The translations under genes were made by a program, and so were the position numbers. 64,000 bases of DNA from Sipunculus nudus (taxonomy: Eukaryota; Annelida; Sipuncula; Golfingiida; Sipunculidae), in the NCBI GenBank assembly GCA_026874595.1, contig CM049313.1, positions 49,339,659 to 49,403,658 of the forward strand. Reading direction: 5' to 3'. Position 1 is the stretch's first letter. Each line of letters opens with the position of its first letter. The notes under the pieces were generated by a model that was not told the DNA's origin, did no database searches, and was given only the letters and a program-made list of their open reading frames with translations. Positions 10,460 to 20,390 of this stretch are shown in pieces.

Positions 10460-10708
10460 ATGCTATTAATGGTCATTTTAATCAATGCATATATATTTCT
10501 AGTGACTGAAACTTGGCTTGGAAATAAAGATGACAACGTAGGGCTTGGAACAAGTGAACCTAAAAAAAACGGCTATCGTATTGACTTCGTAAACCGTAAA
10601 CGAAGGGGAGGGGACTCCGCCCATGTTGTTCAAAGACAAACAGACCGTCAGATACAATCGTTGCATATTGTTAAATGGATAGTACAACATAAAGCAAGGT
10701 ATTATTGA
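10460..10708 (+). pseudogene. LINE endonuclease domain, N-terminal piece
   Basis: The frame reads FLVTETWLGNKDDNVGLG, then NGYRIDFVNRKRRGGDSAHV. T-E-T-W-L carries the catalytic Glu of the APE-type endonuclease of LINEs, and Y-R-I-D...R-K-x-R-G-G-G is the next conserved block. Coding similarity fades after about 10650, where the interrupting sequence begins. Confidence 0.7.
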
Positions 10709-11416
10709 GAAAAATGCGACCCGGGTATTGTATCCGGCCTACATTTGCAAGACTGGTCTAAACTGACTTGACCGTCTCATATTAGTAGTAATCAACATAA
10801 GCCATGACATCGACATGCCTCTTACCTCTCCATTACATCAATCCTCAACATCATTACGTCCGTCCATATGCACCCATAACCCTAGTCTATGTAGGCCGGA
10901 TTCTATACTTACTCCAAAAATGCAGTGTATTTTCCACCTTATTCTGCTAGAAATTCAATAACAAACGCAATAGGCAGAATTATAGAATCATTCCTACACC
11001 AGTACCCCTACCCCAGGGCCCAACTAGACAATAACAAACCTCAGTTGTGCCTTGATAAGCATGTTTCTTTCCTGTAAATACTTAGTATCTTTTCTCTAGC
11101 CATATTTGTATCCATATATCTCTTTAAAAAATGGTCTTCCTTTCCTAGTATATCCATGACTGCCATATGACACTTATTTACTTAATGAGGTGTTGCATAA
11201 AATGTTTTTTTTTACAGTTTTTTCCCAATAACTCAGGTTCAGATTAACCAGAACACCTCGGTTCAGTATCTCAGCAAGTTAGCTCAGTGAGTTAGGTTGT
11301 AGTACTAGAAAGCATCAGGTGGCAGGTTCAAACCCAGGTAGTGACATACAAAGTCTTTTTAAGGTTATTCAATGGTGTACAGGGACAGGAGTCAGAAGTG
11401 AATAAGAGTCAATGAA
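10709..11416. other. Foreign insert splitting the LINE endonuclease
   Basis: No endonuclease coding is visible between the two halves of the domain, where only about 70-100 residues should lie. A tRNA-like SINE head (11271-11340) is near its 3' end. Exact junctions cannot be placed. Confidence 0.5.
11271..11345 (+). mobile_element. tRNA-derived SINE head (A and B boxes)
   Basis: TTAGCTCAGTGAGTTAGG resembles a pol III A box with D-loop (TRGCNNAGYNG), and GGCAGGTTCAAACCC contains a B box (GGTTCRANNCC), separated by about 36 bp as in a tRNA. The expected T-stem pairing is imperfect and no 7-bp acceptor stem is seen, so it is a SINE-type tRNA relic and not a working tRNA gene. Confidence 0.65.
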
Positions 11417-11722
11417 ATGAAGGAAAGATATATAAGGACAGTTTTTAGTTTGAATTGCCATCCCTACCCAGCCTGTAGAAAGGATTCAAAAATGCTTCAC
11501 GCAATATTCTTTGATGAATTCACAGCTATACTCTCAGACGCTATCACAACAGACTCGAACAACATCTTCATGGGAGATTTAAACAAACATGTAAATGATG
11601 AATCTGATCATGATGCTCTTAGGGATACACTGTGTGCCCTAGGCCTCTCACAGCACGTGGATTTCTATTTTTATACAGCTAGAAACATATTAGATTTGGT
11701 ACATTGTCTGATTATACAGTGA
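11417..11722 (+). pseudogene. LINE endonuclease domain, C-terminal piece
   Basis: This 101-codon frame contains FDEFTAILSD, then NNIFMGDLNKHVND (residues 49-62) and ARNILDLVH near the end. G-D-L/F-N and N-x-L-D-L-V are the late catalytic blocks of APE-type LINE endonucleases. The frame ends where the domain normally passes into a threonine/serine segment. Confidence 0.75.
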
Positions 11723-11769
11723 CACTGACATATTAGTAAACAGGTTAGAAAGTGATTTCCTTGTTATTC

Positions 11770-12290
11770 TGGACATGCATGCCCCAGTTAAAGCTAAGAA
11801 ATTAATCAACAGAAAGAAGTATCCATGGTATAATGAGGATATTAAAGAACACAAAAAGAAAACTAAGACGCAGAGAGAGGTTGTGGAAAAAGTACAGGAC
11901 AGATTCTACACCGACAGCTCTAAAAGTAGAACAGAAGAAATATAAAAACATGCTTGAATTATCCAAAATAATACACTATATATACAAGTGAAAAGATGTA
12001 ATAATGCGGAGATAACACAAAGAAACTTTACAATCATGTCACTGAAATTACAGGTGTTTATAAAGACAATCCACTGCCAAAGGGGCTATGTGATGAGGAT
12101 TTAGCCAACCAATTTGCCAACTTTTTCCGGAGTTAAATACACAAAATAAGATCAAGTCTGGACAAATTTCCACATTATCAGCCTATAAGAAAAGCTGTAA
12201 ACTCTTTAAATAGAATCAGACCTCTATCTCAGAGAGAAATTACAGCCATTATCAATAGTTTGCTATGTAAGAAACAGATGCACTGCTTAC
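11770..12290 (+). pseudogene. LINE linker between endonuclease and RT
   Basis: Broken frames read APVKAKKLINRKKYPWYNED followed by IKEHKKK, then RRRERLWKKY. This is the P-W-Y/F-N-x-x-I...R-R-x-E-R-x-W motif just upstream of RT in many LINEs. LANQFANFF and REITAIINSL follow at about 12100-12260, matching the segment directly before the RT fingers. The following RT is deleted. Confidence 0.65.
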
Positions 12291-12439
12291 TATTCTTCCG
12301 AAGAAAATGCTTCGAGCAGTGATCAGCAAAATGTGATTTATCAAAATGCACATCATCTCAGTTAAATGTAGACGGAAAACACTTTAAATACTTCAGAGCT
12401 TTGCTGGCCAAGAAGCTAAATTAAACACATTACATTTCT

Positions 12440-12996
12440 TTGAAATGTAGAAAGCAATGCAAAATATTCATAGAATTGAGCAGATCAGATCCACACTCAC
12501 GATGGAAGCAACTCACACATTAGTTCGTGGACTTGTCCTGTCTCACCTTTACTATTGCAATGGAATTTTATTAGGCCTACAAGAAAGTTCTATTGAAAAG
12601 CTAAAACGTTTGCAAAACATTGCAGCAAAATTAATGTTAACAGAGGAAAACAAGTGCAACTGAAGCAGAAAGGCATTACACTGGTTACATATTCGTGTTC
12701 GCATAGAATATAATCTCTTGACCGTTTACTTGAAATGCTTAGTAGGAACTGCACCAGAATACCTTAAAAAATTGATAGAGGTACAGAAACCAGGTAGATT
12801 AGGGCTTAGATATGACAGGGGTGTAAGAAGGCTCGTAGTACCCCCTAAAAATCGGAAAACATTTGCTTTGCGATCTCCCAGTGTTTGTGGTCCACAGCTT
12901 TGGGATAGAATTCCAGATGAACTGAAAGCGATATCACGTTTTGAACGATTTAAGAAGGCCATTAAAACTTACCTTTTTAGAAAATACTATACCTGA
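12440..12996 (+). pseudogene. LINE reverse transcriptase C-terminus
   Basis: Two frames in the same phase (12457-12660 and 12718-12996) are separated only by one in-frame TGA at 12661-12663 and the open codons after it. They read LVLSHLYYCNGILLGL, LKRLQNIAAKLML, KALHWLHIRVRIEYN, GTAPEYL, KTFALRSPSVCGPQLWDRIP, RFERFKKAIKTYLF. This is the standard C-terminal region of Jockey/CR1/L2-like polymerases, and it stays open up to its natural stop at 12994-12996. One nonsense codon and the missing core make it inactive. Confidence 0.8.
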
Positions 12997-13067
12997 ATAT
13001 TTTTATAATATTTTTAACAATATAACTATCTTATATTTCCTAGTGTCATTGATAGTTTAGTAAATAT

Positions 13068-13806
13068 TATTACGGAACCTATTTCAAATTAAACAGATTC
13101 CGTTAATCTAGGCAGCGTGAAATGTCCAGGGGAACGAATAAAGAAGTCAGTGTTTTTTTGTTAACAAATAACTATAATTTATTTTTAAAACAATCATAAC
13201 ATTACAATACACTAAATAAATACAATTACACAGTATAACAAATAAAATGTACAGTACCAGAGTGTCCGGATCCTAGGCTTTGATTCTGGATACCACCACT
13301 GTCACAGCTCTGCAAGAACCCTTAACATAAATATTGCATATGAACAGTTCATGCAAATCTGCTCAGAGAATAGTCCGATTCAATCCCGAAATCAATCTGT
13401 TGTAATCCAAAAGTGAAGTTCTGGTAATAATCCCAAAGGCAAACTGAGAATATCTATAAGTTCTGCAATTATCGGAAAGGTCCCATAAACAACTCATACT
13501 CTTCCGTGTCCGCTTGAATTTATGCTCTCTCTCCCCGGCTTTAAACACAGCCCCTAATTCATAGCTTCTCATCCGAAAATACTAGAATTGGAAAATTATC
13601 AAAGAACAATACACACGCACATGAACAGACCTGAAATATAAAAACAAAGAACGCTATGTTTCTACTCTCCAGATCCAACTCCTGCGCTAGGGCCCAAACA
13701 TGCGAGGTTCCAATAGCAACGAACTATGCCTGTGCTACACGCACCAGAATGTCAACAGACACATGTAACACTCCTGCGCACAACAAAACAGATACCTGTA
13801 AGACTA
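13068..13806. mobile_element. Solo LTR copy, family TGTTACGGAACC (diverged)
   Basis: Starts with TTACGGAACCT and shares, in order with the copies at 23289, 23856 and 41446: GGCAGCGTGAAATGTC, AGGGGAA, AATAAAGAAGTCAGTG, TTGTTAACAAATAACTATAA followed by TTTAT, CACTGTCACAG, GAATCTGCT-like and CACAGCCCC blocks, ending near ACCTGTAAGAC. No internal retrotransposon coding lies next to it. It abuts the 3' end of the LINE at about 13000. Confidence 0.7.
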
Positions 13807-14189
13807 TGTGGTTCTATTTTAAATATGATGTTTTAGTTGTTAAGCGCACTTGAAACATTTGTGTAAAAATTGCGCTAGATGACATCCGCTACTCTAAAAT
13901 ATCACTCATGGTATGACTCACCTGACAGTAATGTGTTTTATTACCGCCACTTTTTTATAAGCAGCCACTTCGCCGCTGCGTAATGTTTTTTAATGCGTTG
14001 TGATTCCATGGCCGCCCTCTAGGATTACTACTGCAACACAAATATTTCCATCGGATGAATTATCACACTTCCCCGATTCATGGTTCATGGGCTATCAATT
14101 CATTTAACATCTGATGGCATAAAGTTGTGTCAATAGTTGGTGCAAGCCCATGGACGAAAACATAATTTTGGAGCACCCAAAAAGTCAGA
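13807..14189. other. Unassigned spacer
   Basis: No gene or repeat recognised. Confidence 0.35.
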
Positions 14190-14240
14190 CGGGGCACAAA
14201 TTTTAACCATTTGCCCTAGAATCATCTTTTGTGACTTTCA
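14190..14240 (+). repeat. Fragment of a dispersed repeat also seen at 37031-37475
   Basis: GGGGCACAAATTTTAACCAT, then CCCTAGAATCATCTT corresponds to AGGGCACAAATCGTAACCAT, then ACCTAAAATCTTCT at 37358-37392. It is short but collinear. Confidence 0.5.
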
Positions 14241-14752
14241 GTGAGGTAATGAATAAATCTTCCTTAATGTAAACAGAGGCCATTGTAATGTCTCCTTTCA
14301 CATCCAAATTAAGGATATTGTGACCTACAATATTGTGACCTGTATATTCTGTGAGCTATTTGAAACAACATGAATTGAGTACGCTATAAGTTAGATGGAC
14401 ACAAGTCATAATATTGTGACGTATAAACTTATAACTGGGCATCTATGGAGTTCCTTGTAAAATATTCTTGGAAACCTTAAATAATATCTCTGTTGCTTAT
14501 TTTCTAAGGACTTGGGTTTTCAATTGGATCAATGACGTTTAATAAGGGTACATGTCATCATACGCGGTCGACATAGGCCGATATGTACAAACAACGCCCA
14601 GACAAGCATTTAATTATTTCCGAAATTGACAAAACTGCATAATTTTAGGAACCAATAAGAATGGATTTTGAGGGTGGATTGTCAATGTTTTTTGTTGTAT
14701 GATGATCCCTGTATGGTTCTCGGGGTGTTCAAATAGAGCTTTAGTGAATGAC

Positions 14753-14812
14753 GTCCAGCTGAACAGCGTCCAATTTAATAGCGTCCTGCTGAACAGCGTC
14801 CAAGTGACTTTG
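14753..14812. repeat. 15-bp tandem minisatellite, four units
   Basis: GTCC starts at 14753, 14768, 14783 and 14798, with consensus near GTCCAGCTGAACAGC. The period is a multiple of three, so one minus frame reads a five-residue repeat (W-T-L-F-S). Confidence 0.85.
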
Positions 14813-14875
14813 ACAACACAGGAGTACACATTAGACATAGTTTTGATAGTTTTCCATTTACATAAATTTAGCCAT

Positions 14876-14876
<1 letters not shown>

Positions 14877-14938
<62 letters not shown>
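14877..14938. repeat. (TA)n microsatellite
   Basis: About 30 TA units without interruption. Confidence 0.95.
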
Positions 14939-14940
<2 letters not shown>

Positions 14941-17514
14941 CTAACAAATGAGTTTTCTCAAAATATCTTACCACTGTTTTGGGAGATCTAGCTTTTAGAG
15001 AGGTCATAAGTAAAACTATTGTAAGCATGCCAATGAACTTTTAACCACTGGAAAAGTTCATCTGCCTAATTCCGACTCCAATAATACATTGATAACCAGT
15101 TATAAAGGTCATTCATGATAAAAATCTTTTAACAATAAATCATAGAACAGCTCAGTAATAAATTTTAAAAAAAATCTTTTTTTTTTAAATTAATCAGGAA
15201 TATTACTGAGGTCATCTTTAAAACGTTACCATTGCAGTTGATTTTCCGTATCAGCTCAATAAGTATAAATTGTTTACCTTAAGAAAGCTTTATTTGATAT
15301 GATTCAATGAAAGTATGTTCCAATGAATCTTATACAAGGAATTCTACAACGACTCGTGCAATTAGTACTTTTTAAACTAAAACTATTTGAAGTAATAAAT
15401 TAACTTTAAGTATTTATTTTGTGATACAATGGAGGATATTGAGCCTTTTATGAAAGGATTAAACTCACTTTACCCGAACGGATATATGGAAAAGTGGGTA
15501 TGAAAAAAATAACTGACATTGCTTTTTATTATTCATGTTTTATAATTAATTTCATGATTCTTTCTCCATCAATTTAATATTCTCAATTACAATAATATTT
15601 AAAATTAATTATAGTACCGTGATCAGAATTCTTGTTATACTATACCTAAATGTTACTTTTTGTTATTTAATCAATTTCCGTACATTATTATCAAAGTGGT
15701 TCTTGTAAACTCTCTTTGTTCCTTGCATGTGTTCGGGTTCATTCCTAACTTGAAAATAAAATAAATGTTTTTATTCAATCTCTTATAATAAGAAAGATAT
15801 ATAAATTTCTACAGGCGAGTTTTCTGCTAGGATCTATGCCTTATTCTAATTTCACTTGACAAAACATACAATGTTGATTCATTTGATCCGATCACAACGC
15901 ACGATCATAACGGACAAAAAAGGTGGCTTTGGGGTTTATATATTCCCTTCCTTGAGAAAATATTAATTGCTGCATTTATCAATTTTTTTGGACAAAATGC
16001 CAAAGTTTTAACGTAACTACAGATAATATAAAATAATGTTCACAGACAAAATTGGACAGATATTACGTCACGAAATGTTGGAGAAAATTATCTCCATGGA
16101 CAAAATTCCACAGGTCATAATTCCTTAAACAAATCAAAAACAAATTGTCATATAATAATATTACTTCATTACATAATATTCTTGCTATATTATAATAATA
16201 GTAGATCTAAGAATACGAAATATTCCGAATTGAACATTGATAAATTTTGCCAATATCTTAGCAAAGTCAACAAGAGTAGGCTTGTAGTTTTACAAAGAAC
16301 CGATTCGTCTACCCGACCTGAAATTAATGCCTGACGGCAAGTTTAATTAAAACAATTCACATTTATTGTAATTTAATGACCAATGGACTATTTACTAGTG
16401 TAATGCTTTCGTCCGAGGCACAAGAAAATAAATTGATCTTAACTTGGAATATTAATTTCGCCCAGGTGACACTCGTACAATAAAACAAACAAACACATTA
16501 CGCCATTTAAACAAGTATCTAGACTCAAAGGAATAGCCGATCGCCTAATACATTCGTTAGTTCATAATTGCATTTTGTCCAGATGACATCGAGGCAGATT
16601 GATAATTTTGTCTCGGCACAGATGGGGCGATATCGTATATTTATGAGATCTTTCAAACTGATTTGATATTAAAATGGCTTAGTTTGTCTATAAACAATTT
16701 TTCTTGACGATTAACGATTAAAGAGTATTTTATCAGTGGAGTCCTAAGCTTAAAAGTCGTTCCTGATTGCCTGTGAAAATAATTTTGTCAATTAAATTGT
16801 AAATTTCTTAAACATGATATTCTGCAACTGAGAAAATATGTAAATGTGTAAATCTGACCACTTTATTGTAGATATAGTTACAATCAACTCTACTCCTTTT
16901 TATTCCCCCCCCCCCCTGTAAATTACTAGAGTTTTATCGGGGGATAGAGAATTTGGGATCATATTATTTTCCATCTCTATGGTTACAGATTATGAAAATA
17001 TTGTTTATTTGTTTTCAACAGGTGAAGAGGTTAGATATAGAAACAGTGAATGGCGATACATGGAAGCATGAAAGGAACCTGAAGCAGTTATTTGCGCGAT
17101 CTTTCACGGCTAGAATGTATTACGTTTTGAAGACTCTATCCCATACATAAAACAAATGATAAAAAATATCAGTATAACGTCAACGACCTCCGCTAAACAC
17201 CACTTACAGTTCAACTAACCTTTCCGAAAGCGCAAAGGAAATATAGCTTTGTAAATATGATAGATCTAAAATGTTCCATGAATAAAAAAAACAAGGATAG
17301 GAATGTTATTCGAAGATTAATATTAATATTACTTTTGTATTTTTTATATCTTCTAAATACAGGTTCTGTATCATGTGATCAACAGGTAAAATTTAAAAAA
17401 ACTGAATTATGCGTCACAGGTTAGTTCGGAAAGAATATCATTTATTTAAACCTCCAGTGTATCTTGTACATTACATGGATTCAGGATGGATAGGATGGGG
17501 TTAAAAAAAAGGCG
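14939..17514. other. Long AT-rich spacer
   Basis: No gene can be supported. One open stretch, 17025-17150, follows a pyrimidine-rich TTGTTTTCAACAG that resembles a splice acceptor, but its 42 residues match nothing I recognise. A C-run lies at 16906-16916. Confidence 0.4.
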
Positions 17515-17720
17515 AGACCGGCATCTTTGGCTCAGGCGTGGAGCACAGGACTCAAAGCCGGGAGATGATGAGTTCGAGATTTTTCACGGTGAGCTCCCAC
17601 ACATGGTGAGCGCTCTCCAGGCTAATTTGTTGTCCGATAATCGTGTTTCACATACAAAGTAGTACGCCTTTCGGAGCTTCCTTGGTGTTACATCCCAGCA
17701 ATGTGGAATCCTGAGGAATT
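17515..17720 (+). mobile_element. Probable tRNA-derived SINE
   Basis: TTGGCTCAGGCGTGGAGCAC resembles an A box region, and GATGAGTTCGAGATTTT, about 40 bp later, resembles a B box. The following CCACACATGGTGAGCGCTCT and downstream unique-looking tail suit a SINE body. No second copy is found in the window, so family identity is open. Confidence 0.45.
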
Positions 17721-17994
17721 AAACTAATTTGCTACAATGAAAGAGAATACCAACCTTCCACATTTTTAAATATATCAAATTAATAATATATCTGGGAAAA
17801 TGGTTCTTGCAGCAAAACATTTCTAATCCGGTTGTGTCAGACAAAGGTATTCGTCACCTACAAAAACAGAGACTTCTGGAAGCTAATGATTAAATGATGT
17901 CATGCAGAGTCCTTAAAAACCAACACTGAAAATTGTATGTTTATCCAGTGATGTATTTTATCTGTCACATCACGGAAAAGTGTTCGGAAAACAA

Positions 17995-18258
17995 GCTTTA
18001 AAATATAAACATATAAAGCTGTAAATATAAATATATAAAGTTATGAATTATAAACATATAAAGCTGTAAAATATTAACATATCAAGCTGTAAAATATTAA
18101 CATATCAAGCAGTATAATATAAAGATATAAAGCTGTAAATATAAACATATAAAGCTATGAATTATAAACATATAAAGCCTTATAATATAAACATATAGAG
18201 CTGTAAAATATAAACAAATAAAGCTGTAAAGCATAAACATAAAAAGCTGTAAAACAGT
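17995..18258. repeat. Degenerate 22-24 bp minisatellite
   Basis: About eleven or twelve units of AAGCTGTAAAATATAAACAT followed by ATA, with variants such as AAGCTATGAATTATAAACAT and AAGCTGTAAAATATTAACAT. It is followed downstream by a C/A homopolymer tract at 18350-18378. Confidence 0.85.
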
Positions 18259-19263
18259 ATGTGTACATTTCTCGAATTCCATGTTACGTAGTCATTTCCT
18301 GTGTAAGCATAATAAAATTATACAAAAATGAGGGGACTAGCGATAAATAACCCCCCCCCCCCCAAAAAAAAAAAAAAATGAAATAAAAACGGAAGGAACA
18401 ACGACGATGTAAGCAACTATATTGCTGCTACTATATCCCATTCAAACACTCTTATCTGTATCAAAAGCTACATTTCAGTCCATTTAGGTTTGGAATATGA
18501 ATCAGCAAGAGCTATATTGAAATATAAGGAATAATTACTTAACAACCCGTTGTCTTTTGATATGAGTACCCTTTGTCCTGATAGTTTGCGGATTGACGTC
18601 ATAGAGGTCATGTGATACTACCTGGCTTGTCTTAAGGTGATTTTATGTGTGGCAGGTTATCTGAAATATTGTTCATGGGCATCTCTTGTGCTCTGATTGG
18701 ACCGACTGATATTCTGATAGTGCTTTTTCGATTTTAACCATTACAATATGTAATATCCTAATAATGAGAGGTTGACGTCGGTCATTTATTTAGTGGCAAG
18801 ATTAATACCACAAATCTATACATCTTACATTTTGCTTCATTTCGATTCGTTTATTTCTTTTTACAGAAAATTCTAATAATGTAAAGTTTAGTTTTATTCC
18901 ACTCAACTGCGCTATTTTAAGTCCTATGTTTGGATTGAAACATCAATTATAACGGGTTGATATGATTGATGGAGAGGCATTTACAGTATATTGAAAATCA
19001 ATGCATTTTATTTTCATGACTATGTAGATGTGAGCATGTGATGTATATCTCTTGGTGAATGTACATTTATCTGTGATATTTTTTAGTACCCCAACAGCTG
19101 AACTGGTTGAATTGGCCATCATGGTAAAATATCTGTATAAATGAAACATAAAAAAAATAAGTGGTCTTACTGCTCCCCTCCAACCTCCAACGCCACCACT
19201 TTATTTTAGTCATGCAAATAATCTAACGACTGGCAGTTGTAAAAGCTTCTATATGAAAAGACT
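18259..19263. other. Unassigned spacer
   Basis: Apart from the C(12)A(14) run near 18351, nothing is recognised. Confidence 0.35.
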
Positions 19264-19422
19264 GTTACGAAGACAAATATTTTAGGGGAAAACATTGGGC
19301 CGATCCCGGTTTCGAACCCATGTTGGTGGCGCACAAGTCCGGCGCACCAACCGCTTCGCTTGCAAAGCAAGCTTCACTAGCGAGACAGTTCGGTCCGCTT
19401 TTATATCACCCGTTACACACCC
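19264..19422 (-). mobile_element. tRNA-like dispersed repeat, copy 1
   Basis: Runs TGTTACGAAGACAAAT to CCCGTTACA. On the minus strand it contains AGCGAAGCGGTTGGTGCGCC followed by GGACTTGTGCGCC, resembling an A box, D-loop and anticodon arm, and then GGGTTCGAAACCGGGA, a good B box (GGTTCGANNCC). Copy 2 (19540-19681) and fragments at 5354 and 53590 share it. Terminal TGTTAC/GTTACA suggests either an LTR-like or SINE-like origin; the tRNA-like core favours a SINE or a tRNA captured by an element. Confidence 0.65.
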
Positions 19423-19539
19423 CCTCTTAAGAGCGTTCTGCTATCAGAACAAGACCAATTATCCCAGAAGTAACACTTTGGTGAGCTTATTCCCTGGGCA
19501 ATAAATATACCCTCACGTTGGACGAGCCCCCATTTTGTT

Positions 19540-19681
19540 ACGAAGACAAATTTTTGAGGGGAAAACATTGGGCCGATCCCGGTTTCTAACCCATGTTGGT
19601 AGCGCACAAGTCCGGCGTACCAACCGCAAAGCAAGCTTCACTAGCCTGACAGTTGGCTCCGCTTTTATGTCACCCCGTTAC
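19540..19681 (-). mobile_element. tRNA-like dispersed repeat, copy 2
   Basis: Direct repeat of copy 1, separated by 117 bp. It shares TTGTTACGAAGACAAAT, AACATTGGGCCGATCCCGGT and GCTTCACTAGC, but the B box has decayed (TTAGAAACC), the A-box-like segment is shortened (ACCAACCGCAAAGC) and it ends CCCCGTTACA. Two direct copies with a short unit between them could be the ends of one very small composite element. Confidence 0.65.
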
Positions 19682-20264
19682 AAGACAGATATAGAATGTT
19701 TGAATTATTATGCGTTTAGTAGTGTAATAAAAAAATGTTAATAATAGCCTGCTATGTACCTTGCTTTTTCTTGGTAAGGCCTCAGCAACACTGGGGTTTA
19801 GCCTCTTGCGATGATCGGCGAATAAAACGTTTGGAGATGGGTTGAGACTGCTTGCGTGGAAAATGTTGAAAAAAGAAAGTCCCATTAAAAATTTGACTTT
19901 TGATCTTTCTGTGAACTAAAGGCTAATGTCCTGCGAAAAGTCTTTAATATTTCCGCTATGGCCGCCGAGGTTCTCCGATTTATCCCCTGACCATGCCTGC
20001 GAATATTCGGCAATGTTCGGCGAAGCTCGGTTTTAGATCGGCAAATGTCTTTCTATGCACCGGTGATGTTTGCCGAATGTTTGCAGATGGCTTGTTAGCA
20101 TCTGCTGAGCATCTCAGAACTGTTGCAGGTGCATAAGCGAATATTGCCGAACAATCACAGGAGTGATGGGGATGCCCTATTGGTAGGGCAAAATTTCAAC
20201 TTTTTCAAGACCCAGCCTTATTCTCTCCCTTGCCGGTTGCACATCTACACCAAAAACAGAAAAA

Positions 20265-20390
20265 ATGGAAGAAAATGCACTTGCAGTCATTCTGGAACAA
20301 TTAGAAGAACGGCAAGCTCCACCAAATGGTGAATGCACAATTGCAAATTCCACCGATCGGCGAGAGGACACCGATGTTTTCTTCTACTAA
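20265..20390 (+). pseudogene. Short acidic ORF, possible BESS/Myb-like transposon protein relic
   Basis: ATG at 20265 opens 41 codons ending TAA at 20388-20390: MEENALAVILEQLEERQ...DTDVFFY. After a one-base shift, the frame continues NILLRISDSSPNNNILPMV. The run D-x-D-x-F-F-x-x-I-L-x-x-L/I-x-x-L/S-x-P-x-N resembles a BESS-like segment found at the end of MADF/Myb-like proteins of Harbinger-type transposons. This is a pattern match from memory only. The surrounding sequence has several TTCGGCAA/TTGCCGAA words in both orientations (19990-20150). Confidence 0.25.

Larger units (their letters stand above)
10440..12996 (+). mobile_element. Degraded Jockey/L2/CR1-group LINE, plus strand, RT core deleted
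   Basis: Coding remnants appear in the normal order of a non-LTR element ORF2: apurinic-endonuclease N-terminus (10470-10640), endonuclease C-terminus (11417-11710), the linker before RT (11770-12280) and the extreme RT C-terminus (12440-12996). The RT fingers/palm with the YADD box are absent, because the linker passes to the C-terminal region within about 150 bp; about 1 kb has been lost. Some 700 bp of foreign sequence with a tRNA-derived SINE head (11271-11340) interrupts the endonuclease. The C-terminal grammar (ALHWL...R-x-R-I-x-x, A-P-x-Y-L, KTFALRSPS...LWDRIP, F-K-K-x-I-K-T-Y-L-F) suits the Jockey/CR1/L2 group. Confidence 0.8.

Noticed and set aside
11271-11345. Functional tRNA gene
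   Set aside because: A and B boxes are present but acceptor and T stems do not pair properly; treated as a SINE head.
17025-17150. Possible exon after TTGTTTTCAACAG
   Set aside because: The acceptor-like site is good but the 42 codons show no recognisable domain and no neighbouring exon is found.
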